From contig NZ_GL945017.1 of NCBI RefSeq assembly GCF_000218235.1, positions 994,040 to 1,058,039 of the forward strand: DNA of 64,000 nucleotides. The letters run 5' to 3'. Position 1 is the stretch's first letter; each line of letters opens with the position of its first letter. The position numbers and the translations under genes are program-made. Positions 58,340 through 64,000 of the stretch are shown one piece after another. Below the pieces are notes generated by a model. The model ran no database searches. It was not told where the DNA came from and saw only the letters and a program-made list of their open reading frames with translations. This DNA comes from Hallella multisaccharivorax DSM 17128 (GTDB lineage: Bacteria > Bacteroidota > Bacteroidia > Bacteroidales > Bacteroidaceae).

Positions 58340-59849
58340 GGATCAAGCAGCTACTACTATGTCAGAAGAACAGGAAAAGATGGAGACGGCTCAAGAGCCG
58401 CAGAAAGATGCCCGTGAGGGTTTTGCACGCAACGGCGGACATCAGAATCAGAGGGACTATAACCCGGGCACTGGCCGTACCCAGCGCCCGCGTATTCACA
58501 CTACATTTACACGCTCACAGTATGGCAACCATACTTCAGACGCTCAGCCTGCCGATAGCGGCTTCCGTCCGGAAGGCTTTGGTGCGGCACTTGGTACCGG
58601 CAGTGACCAGCCCCGTCAGCAAGGTTACCAGCCTCGCCAGGGTGGTTACCAACCTCGTCAGCAGGGTGGCTACCAGCCTCGCCAACAGGGTGGTTACCAG
58701 CCCCGTCCACGCTTTAACAATGGTGAAGGTGGCTATCAGCCTCGCCAACAGGGCGGTTACCAGCCCCGTCCACGCTTTAATAATGGTGAGGGCGGCTACC
58801 AGTCCCATCAACAGGGCGGTTACCAGCCCCGTCCACGATTTAATAATGGTGAGGGCGACTATCAGTCCCGTCAGCAAGGCGGTTATCAGCCTCGCCGTCA
58901 GGGTGGTTATCAGCCTCGTCAGCAGGGTGGTTATCAGCCTCGTCAGCAGAGTGGTTATCAGCCTCGTCAGCAGAGTGGTTATCAGCCCCGCCAGCAGGGG
59001 AACGGATTCCGTGGCGGATATAATAATGGTTATAGAAGCTACAACAATGCGCCGCGTCCAGGCTATGACCCCAATGCCAAGTACAGCTTGAAGAAGCGTA
59101 TTGAATATAAGGAAGAGCATGTGGATCCTGAGGAGCCTATCCGCTTGAATAAATATCTTGCCAATGCAGGTGTGTGCTCACGCCGCGAGGCTGACGAGTT
59201 TATCACGTCGGGTGTCGTAACGGTCAATGGCACAGTGGTTACGGAGCTTGGCACAAAGGTGAAGCGTTCTGATGAGGTGCATTTCCGCGACCAGCCTGTC
59301 ACGATAGAGAAGAAGGTGTATATCCTTCTCAACAAGCCCAAGGATTACGTCACCACGTCTGATGATCCGCAACAGCGTAAGACCGTAATGGATCTTGTCA
59401 AGGATGCCTGCCCTGAGCGCATCTATCCCGTAGGCCGTCTTGACCGTAACACCACAGGCGTGCTTTTGCTTACCAATGACGGCGAGCTGGCTTCAAAGCT
59501 TACGCACCCCAAGTTCCTCAAGAAAAAGGTTTATCATGTCTTCCTTGACAAGAATGTCACCACTGAAGACTTGCAGAAGATTGCCGATGGCATTGAGTTG
59601 GAGGATGGCGAAGTGCATGCTGATGCCATCGAGTATGCCGATGAGCGCGACCACTCACAGGTGGGAATTGAGATCCACAGCGGCCGCAACCGCATTGTCC
59701 GCCGTATCTTTGAGTACCTCGGCTATCGTGTCGTGAAACTTGACCGCGTGCAGTTCGCAGGCCTTACGAAGAAGAATCTCCGTCGCGGTGATTGGCGATT
59801 CCTTACGGAGAAAGAGGTGGACACGCTGCGCAGCGGAATGTTTGAATAA
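58338..59849 (+). CDS. RluB-family 23S rRNA pseudouridine synthase with repetitive N-terminal extension
   Basis: A 503-residue protein. Residues 1-260 are low complexity: after an acidic start come about 15 repeats of GGYQPRQQ type, three of them with the insert PRPRFNNGEG. The rest is a normal RluB/RsuA-type enzyme: S4 RNA-binding domain (about 262-320, LNKYLANAGVCSRREADEF) and catalytic domain with the Asp in VGRLDRNTTGVLLLTNDGEL (about 370-385), ending RNRIVRRIFEYLGY and KNLRRGDWR. It isomerises a uridine in 23S rRNA. The Arg/Gly/Gln-rich extension is probably disordered and RNA-binding; this is inference. The repeats also keep the +1 and reverse frames open. Confidence 0.93.
   Translation: MDQAATTMSEEQEKMETAQEPQKDAREGFARNGGHQNQRDYNPGTGRTQRPRIHTTFTRSQYGNHTSDAQPADSGFRPEGFGAALGTGSDQPRQQGYQPRQGGYQPRQQGGYQPRQQGGYQPRPRFNNGEGGYQPRQQGGYQPRPRFNNGEGGYQSHQQGGYQPRPRFNNGEGDYQSRQQGGYQPRRQGGYQPRQQGGYQPRQQSGYQPRQQSGYQPRQQGNGFRGGYNNGYRSYNNAPRPGYDPNAKYSLKKRIEYKEEHVDPEEPIRLNKYLANAGVCSRREADEFITSGVVTVNGTVVTELGTKVKRSDEVHFRDQPVTIEKKVYILLNKPKDYVTTSDDPQQRKTVMDLVKDACPERIYPVGRLDRNTTGVLLLTNDGELASKLTHPKFLKKKVYHVFLDKNVTTEDLQKIADGIELEDGEVHADAIEYADERDHSQVGIEIHSGRNRIVRRIFEYLGYRVVKLDRVQFAGLTKKNLRRGDWRFLTEKEVDTLRSGMFE
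58600..58998 (+). repeat. Coding tandem repeat in the rluB-type gene
   Basis: About 15 imperfect 24-nt units (GGTTACCAGCCTCGTCAGCA type) encode GGYQPRQQ. A higher-order 66-nt unit with the FNNGEG insert is present three times (about 58690-58860). Units are near-identical at DNA level, so the tract is likely to vary in length between strains. Confidence 0.9.
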
Positions 59850-59943
59850 CATCAAATTATTGGAATCATGAAAAGATGAAAGATGGGCAGAGCGAGTAAG
59901 TAGCTTTTTTCATTCTTTCATTTTTCAATCTTTAAATATTATA

Positions 59944-61335
59944 ATGAGCAGAACAAAAGTTATCGATGCTCTTCGTTGCACCGACTTTAATAAAGAGATT
60001 ACCGTTAAGGGTTGGGTGCGCTCGCACCGCAGCAGCAAGGCTGTAGACTTCATTGCCCTGAATGACGGATCCACTATCAAGAATATCCAGATTGTCGCGG
60101 CGCCGGAGAAGTTTGATGCTAAGATGTTGAGAAGTATCACTACAGGTGCCTGCATTCGCGCCACCGGCCTTCTTGTAGAGAGCCAGGGAAAAGGGCAGAC
60201 CGTGGAGGTGCAGGCCACAGAGATTGAGGTTTATGGTCTCTGCCCTGCCGACTACCCCATGCAGAAGAAGGGACAGTCGTTTGAGTATATGCGTCAGTAT
60301 GCGCACATGCGTCTGCGCACCAATACCTTCGGAGCCGTTTTTCGTATCCGTCACAACATGGCCATCGCCATTCATAAGTATTTCCATGAGCATGGATTCT
60401 ATTATTTCAACACCCCGCTGATCACGGCCAGTGATGCCGAGGGCGCAGGAGAGATGTTCCAGGTCACCACGCTTGATCTCGATCGTGTGGCCAAGAGCGG
60501 GAAAGTGGAGTATGACAAGGACTTCTTCGGAAAGAAAACCAATCTCACGGTCTCAGGACAGCTCGAGGGTGAGCTTGGTGCAACGGCACTCGGTGCCATT
60601 TATACGTTTGGTCCGACTTTCCGTGCTGAGAACAGCAACACTCCGCGACACCTCGCTGAGTTTTGGATGATAGAGCCTGAGGTGGCGTTCATGGACAAGG
60701 ACGAGCTGATGGACTTGGAGGAAGACTTCATCAAGTACTGCGTACGTTGGGCACTCGACAACTGTCGTGACGATTTGGAGTTCCTCAACAAGATGATTGA
60801 CAAGACACTGATTCAGACTTTGGAGAGCGTGATCAACGAGGACTTCGTGCGTCTGCCTTACACGGAGGGTATCAATGTCCTTCAGCAAGCAGTGAAAGAC
60901 GGTCACCAGTTTGAGTTCCCCGTCACGGGGTGGGGCATGGATTTGGCTTCAGAGCATGAACGCTTCCTCGTGGAGGAGCATTTCAAGCGTCCCGTCATCA
61001 TGACTGATTATCCTACTGGGATTAAGGCTTTCTATATGAAGAAGAACCCTGACGGCAAGACCATGCAGGGCACCGACGTGCTCTTCCCACGTATCGGCGA
61101 GATCATCGGTGGCTCTGTGCGCGAAGAGAACTATCAGAAACTCCTTGACGAGATCGACCGCCGTGACATGAAGGAATCAACTTACAGCTGGTATCTTGAC
61201 ACGCGCAAATATGGTTCTTGCCCCCATGCAGGATTTGGTCTCGGCTTTGAGCGGCTCATTCTTTTTGTCACCGGAATGCAGAATATCAGGGATGTCATAC
61301 CCTTTCCACGTACACCAAAAAATGCTGAATTTTAA
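59944..61335 (+). CDS. asnS: Asparaginyl-tRNA synthetase
   Basis: A 463-residue class II synthetase that charges tRNA-Asn. An OB-fold anticodon-binding domain (about 15-110, [20 protein letters not shown]) precedes the catalytic domain with motif 2 ([20 protein letters not shown]) and motif 3 ([20 protein letters not shown]). The C-terminus [14 protein letters not shown] is the usual AsnS ending. Length is standard. Confidence 0.97.
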   Translation: MSRTKVIDALRCTDFNKEITVKGWVRSHRSSKAVDFIALNDGSTIKNIQIVAAPEKFDAKMLRSITTGACIRATGLLVESQGKGQTVEVQATEIEVYGLCPADYPMQKKGQSFEYMRQYAHMRLRTNTFGAVFRIRHNMAIAIHKYFHEHGFYYFNTPLITASDAEGAGEMFQVTTLDLDRVAKSGKVEYDKDFFGKKTNLTVSGQLEGELGATALGAIYTFGPTFRAENSNTPRHLAEFWMIEPEVAFMDKDELMDLEEDFIKYCVRWALDNCRDDLEFLNKMIDKTLIQTLESVINEDFVRLPYTEGINVLQQAVKDGHQFEFPVTGWGMDLASEHERFLVEEHFKRPVIMTDYPTGIKAFYMKKNPDGKTMQGTDVLFPRIGEIIGGSVREENYQKLLDEIDRRDMKESTYSWYLDTRKYGSCPHAGFGLGFERLILFVTGMQNIRDVIPFPRTPKNAEF

Positions 61336-61386
61336 TTTTTTAGAAAAAATAAGGATAAAAAACCGCAAACCTATTAGATTATTTGC

Positions 61387-61394
61387 TACCTTTG
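61387..61394 (+). promoter_or_regulatory. -7 box for the OmpA-family gene
   Basis: TACCTTTG, 76 bp upstream of ATG 61471, fits TAnnTTTG. It implies an AT-rich leader of about 70 nt, common for abundant outer-membrane proteins. Confidence 0.5.
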
Positions 61395-61470
61395 CAAAAC
61401 ATTATAGGTATAGGTTAAACTTCTTCTAAGAGAATAATAACAAGTTAATATTAACTAATTTAATCGCTTT

Positions 61471-62598
61471 ATGAAGTGCATTAAAACTTTATTGGTTGCA
61501 GCGCTGGTCCTTGGCGGATCTTCAGCCGCGATGGCTCAAGCCACTTATACAGATAAGGCTGGCAATGAGTACACATTTAAGAAACACGCATTCCTGGATC
61601 TGCAGGGGGGTGCTCAGTACACACTTGGTGAGGCTAAGTTTAAGGATCTCATCTCTCCTAACGTGCAGCTTGGCATCGGCTACCAGTTCAATCCCTGGTT
61701 TGCTGCCCGTATTGCTGCCAACGCCTGGCAGAGTAAAGGTGGCTACAACGGTGTTACGGAGCTTGGCCATAAAGCTCCCGGCAATGTCACCTATAAGTGG
61801 AAGTATGTGGCTCCGGGTGTTGATTTCATTTTCAACCTCAGCAACGCTTTCTGTGGCTGGAATCCTAACCGTGTGTTCAATTTGAGCGCATTCCTCGGTG
61901 GCGGCGCTAATATCGCCTGGGACAACGGCCGCGCCAACGAGCTTGCTAAGGCTTATGAGATGCGTTACAACTGGGATGGCACAAAGGTGCGTCCTGTAGG
62001 ACGCGGTGGCGTTGAACTGAACTTCCGTGTCAGCGATGCTGTCAGCATCATGGTTGAGGGCAATGCCAACATCCTCTCGGACAAGTACAACTCTAAGAAG
62101 GCCGGCAATCCCGACTGGTATTTCAATGCTCTCGCAGGTCTACGCATCAACCTTGGCAAGACCTATACAAAGAGAACTCCGGAACCGGAACCGGCACCCG
62201 CTCCGGAGCCACAGAAAGAAGAGTATGTAGAGCCTACACCGGCACCCGCACCGGCACCCGCTCCTGTAAAGGTTGAGCCTCTCCGCCGTGACGTGTTCTT
62301 CACCATCAATAAGAGTGTTATCACTGCTACCGAGCAGCCTAAGGTGAATGAGATTGTAGCTTACATGAACGAGCATCCCGATGCTAAGGTGACTGTGACA
62401 GGTTACGCAGACGCCGGCACAGGTAACAACACCATCAACGACCGTATCGCTGCACGGCGTGCCGCTTCAGTTGTCAAGGCCCTCAAGGATAAGGGTATCA
62501 ACGCGAGCCGCATCACAAGTGACAGCAAGGGCGCACGTGTACAGCCGTTCTCTGAGAACGACAAGAACCGTGTCACCATTATAATCGCTGAGCCGTAA
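61471..62598 (+). CDS. OmpA-family outer-membrane protein
   Basis: A 375-residue protein with a signal peptide (1-22, ending SSAAMAQA), an eight-stranded beta-barrel (about 35-230), a proline-rich linker (about 233-268, PEPEPAPAPEPQKEE and PTPAPAPAPAPVKVEP) and a C-terminal OmpA domain (about 272-375) that anchors to peptidoglycan, with VTVTGYADAGTGNNTINDRI and ARRAASVVKAL. It is expected to be an abundant structural porin. A strong terminator follows 38 bp downstream, so it is a single-gene unit. Confidence 0.94.
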   Translation: MKCIKTLLVAALVLGGSSAAMAQATYTDKAGNEYTFKKHAFLDLQGGAQYTLGEAKFKDLISPNVQLGIGYQFNPWFAARIAANAWQSKGGYNGVTELGHKAPGNVTYKWKYVAPGVDFIFNLSNAFCGWNPNRVFNLSAFLGGGANIAWDNGRANELAKAYEMRYNWDGTKVRPVGRGGVELNFRVSDAVSIMVEGNANILSDKYNSKKAGNPDWYFNALAGLRINLGKTYTKRTPEPEPAPAPEPQKEEYVEPTPAPAPAPAPVKVEPLRRDVFFTINKSVITATEQPKVNEIVAYMNEHPDAKVTVTGYADAGTGNNTINDRIAARRAASVVKALKDKGINASRITSDSKGARVQPFSENDKNRVTIIIAEP

Positions 62599-62636
62599 AG
62601 AAGCTTCTTCCTACTTGATAGGAATTGTATGAAGAT

Positions 62637-62666
62637 CCCCTCGGTTTGTTTCTGCAAGCCGAGGGG
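62637..62666 (+). terminator. Terminator of the OmpA-family gene
   Basis: CCCCTCGGTTTG (62637-62648) pairs with CAAGCCGAGGGG (62655-62666), 12 bp with one G-U and a 6-nt loop, followed by TCTCTATTTAT. Classic intrinsic terminator. Confidence 0.85.
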
Positions 62667-62696
62667 TCTCTATTTATAGAAAGGAGGAAATGATAG

Positions 62697-62780
62697 CGCA
62701 ATGCCTTTGCGCCGTAATCGTAGTGCCTTTACACTGTAATCGTAGTGCCTTTACACTGTAATCGCAATGCCTTTACACTG
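62697..62780. repeat. 22-bp tandem repeat, 3.8 copies
   Basis: Units at 62697-62718, 62719-62740, 62741-62762 and 62763-62780 follow the pattern CGTAGTGCCTTTACACTG plus TAAT; copies 2 and 3 are identical, and copies 1 and 4 vary (CGCAATGCC). The last copy runs straight into the M13-peptidase remnant. Confidence 0.88.
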
Positions 62781-62782
62781 TC

Positions 62783-62955
62783 GGGGCTATCGGCAAGCTC
62801 TATGTGGACAAGTATTTCCCAGCAGACCATCAATGCTTATTATAATCCTACAACGAACGAGATCTGCTTCCCGGCCGTCATCCTTCAGCTACCATTCTTT
62901 TGACTCGGCAGCCGACGATGCAGCCATTGGCGGTATCATTGGTCACGAGAAAAGC
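62783..62955 (+). pseudogene. Remnant of an M13-family (PepO/neprilysin) metallopeptidase
   Basis: Three frames give GAIGKLYVDKYFP, then INAYYNPTTNEICFPAVILQ with PFF and a stop, then DSAADDAAIGGIIGHEK. NAYYNPxxNxIxFPAxILQxPFF followed by GxxIGHE is the region just before and including the zinc motif (HExxH) of M13 peptidases. The first piece comes from further upstream in the protein, so an internal deletion has joined them. The zinc motif is cut after GHEK. From 62956 to 63005 there is nothing recognisable. Confidence 0.72.
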
Positions 62956-63005
62956 CCATCAAATCATGCATTGACCGTGCTTTCCGTTTTGACCGTACTT
63001 CCTGT

Positions 63006-63512
63006 TTAAAGATTGGATATCTGCTCCTCGCTAAGGCCTGTATATTTAGCGATTAAGGCAGTGGGCATGCCATCGGCCTTCATAGTTTTAGCTGAGGCAA
63101 TGGCATTCTCTAGAGCACCTTCTGCTTTTCCTTTATCTACAGCTCCTTGCATGACGACGAGGGTGTCGCGATAATGTCGGAGGGCAGAGTCGTATTTCTC
63201 GCGCTCATCTTTCGTCATATTGCTCACCTCGCCTATCTCAGCCAACCGGCGAAAAACGGAATTCTTTGCTGCCCATGGCATTCTATCTAATGTCTCCATA
63301 TTCTTTAATACATAAATCCAACGTTCAAAATCATTGACACATTCCTCTGCCTCTTTTTGGAAACAAGGTAGTTGTAGAAGAATATCGGATACTGCAAAGG
63401 ATTAAAGCATTATTTTTCATCCAACAAACACTTTTCTAATCATCAAGTTCTTATTTTCGACAAATACCTTCCAGAAAGTCATATCTGCTCGTGGATCGAG
63501 CCATTTTCCCAT
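63006..63512 (-). pseudogene. PD-(D/E)XK (Rpn/PDDEXK_2-type) nuclease, broken
   Basis: From ATG 63512 the frame reads MGKWLDPRADMTFWKVF and stops early; a later frame gives FLQLPCFQKEAEECVNDFER and continues into METLDRMPWAAKNSVFRRL and the C-terminal coiled part, ending MPTALIAKYTGLSEEQISNL. This matches both ends of the PDDEXK_2 family of Rpn-like recombination-promoting nucleases or transposase-like proteins, usually 280-310 residues. Here the middle with the catalytic core is deleted. The 97-codon frame 63006-63299 is the intact C-terminal piece. Confidence 0.75.
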
Positions 63513-63528
63513 AGTCGTAGCTTTTTTG

Positions 63529-63536
63529 CAAAGTTA
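63529..63536 (-). promoter_or_regulatory. -7 box of the broken nuclease gene
   Basis: Minus-strand TAACTTTG, 17 bp upstream of ATG 63512. Confidence 0.4.
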
Positions 63537-63556
63537 ATAGTTTTTTCGTTATGTGC

Positions 63557-63574
63557 AAATGATTGCAATCATTT
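63557..63574. repeat. 18-bp perfect palindrome
   Basis: AAATGATTGCAATCATTT at 63557-63574, just upstream of the nuclease promoter box. It could be an operator. The rest of 63575-63850 shows only an open frame without recognisable homology. Confidence 0.35.
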
Positions 63575-63851
63575 TATTTGGAATCCAATGTAAATGAGGG
63601 TGCATCAACATACTCCTCAAGGTTTAACCCCCATTGCCCCGGCCATCTCTTCGGGAAGTAACCCTATGGCTTTAAGGGACCTCAACCAAGCCGTATGTTG
63701 CAACGATAAGGATCTGTACCATAAAGTCAGCGGCCGTTTGATTGTGACTCGTATAAGTCAGAGTGCCGGCACCCACGATCCTGACACTGACGAATACCTT
63801 TGTGAGAATATTCTGGAACAGTACTGACACAATCTTCCTCGTCGCCCATAG

Positions 63852-64000
63852 TTAATGCCTGGCAGACACCTCTCCCTCAATATGAAGTGTGGTGTAACCG
63901 GTACTGTCTGCTCCATTGCTGTACACAGCTATAAAATGAGAGAAACGACCAGTGCCGTTATTAGCAAGATAAGTGACACGAATTATTCCCCCTTCACCTG
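63852..64000 (-). CDS. C-terminal end of a DUF1573-type protein (runs off window)
   Basis: The last 49 codons read GEGGIIRVTYLANNGTGRFS, then HFIAVYSNGADSTGYTTLHI and EGEVSARH before a TAA at 63852. This is the Ig-like DUF1573 pattern (GxxGxIxVxYxxxxxxGxFxKxIxVxSN). DUF1573 proteins are secreted Bacteroidota proteins of unknown role. The start of the gene lies beyond the window. Confidence 0.65.
   Translation of the reverse strand, partial: GEGGIIRVTYLANNGTGRFSHFIAVYSNGADSTGYTTLHIEGEVSARH

Noticed and set aside
58600..58998. Possible CRISPR-like array (short regular repeats)
   Set aside because: Repeats are coding, contiguous and without unique spacers.
58309..59091. A 260-codon Val/Ser-rich frame and a reverse Leu/Thr-rich frame over the repeats
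   Set aside because: Both arise from the 24-nt repeats, which keep several frames open; only the GGYQPRQQ frame continues into a known enzyme.
62697..62780. Possible CRISPR array of 22-bp units
   Set aside because: Units are directly adjacent with no spacers and no cas genes nearby.
63594..63827. A 77-codon plus-strand ORF
   Set aside because: No recognisable homology, no promoter, and it lies in degraded DNA; not supported as a gene.

Overview
The window looks like a chromosomal piece of a Bacteroidota species, most probably Prevotella or a close relative. The reasons are the SusC/SusD outer-membrane pairs, the ECF sigma/FecR regulators, lipoprotein-type glycosidases, and promoter boxes of the Bacteroidota type (TAnnTTTG, sometimes with TTTG about 19-20 nt upstream) ahead of many genes. 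Genus is an inference; there is no rRNA in the window.

Left and middle part (1-37 kb) is accessory glycan-utilisation DNA, mostly on the minus strand. At the left edge lies an ECF sigma factor, a FecR anti-sigma factor and the start of a SusC receptor, followed by an orphan sensor kinase and trigger factor. Locus PUL1 (about 5.5-19.9 kb) has FecR, SusC, SusD, a double GH43 protein, a cellulase-like clan A hydrolase and a GH27 enzyme. It is broken up by a decayed IS4-type element, an ISL3-type transposase fragment, an unrecognised frameshifted ORF and a decayed IS982 element. Locus PUL2 (21.2-35.7 kb) is intact: ECF sigma, FecR, SusC, SusD, GH27, GH39, GH3 and GH20, all in one direction. In both loci SusC/SusD would bind and import a glycan, the secreted enzymes would trim alpha-galactosyl, arabinosyl or xylosyl, beta-glycosyl and N-acetylhexosaminyl residues, and the STN domain of SusC would signal through FecR to an ECF sigma factor. 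PUL1 has no sigma gene of its own in the window. A gene graveyard follows (35.7-37.1 kb: transposase, sugar-transporter and AraC-regulator remnants).

Right part (37-62.6 kb) is conserved housekeeping DNA: lptB facing mlaE-mlaF (envelope lipid transport); der with a small lipoprotein, era, fabH-rpmF-yceD; clpP-clpX-recQ; guaB-surA-ostA-mutL; tRNA-Val; purB, an rluB-type pseudouridine synthase with a long repetitive N-terminal extension, asnS and an OmpA-family porin. A collapsed SusC/peptidase-like locus sits between mlaF and the lipoprotein gene.

The right end (62.6-64 kb) is degraded again: a 22-bp tandem repeat fused to an M13-peptidase remnant, a broken PD-(D/E)XK (Rpn-type) nuclease gene, and the 3' end of a DUF1573-type gene at the window edge. 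I found no CRISPR array, no intact prophage and no recognisable defence system. The less explained items are the frameshifted ORF at 9.2-10.2 kb, several long inverted repeats, and two insertion sequences sitting within 20 bp of PUL gene start codons.
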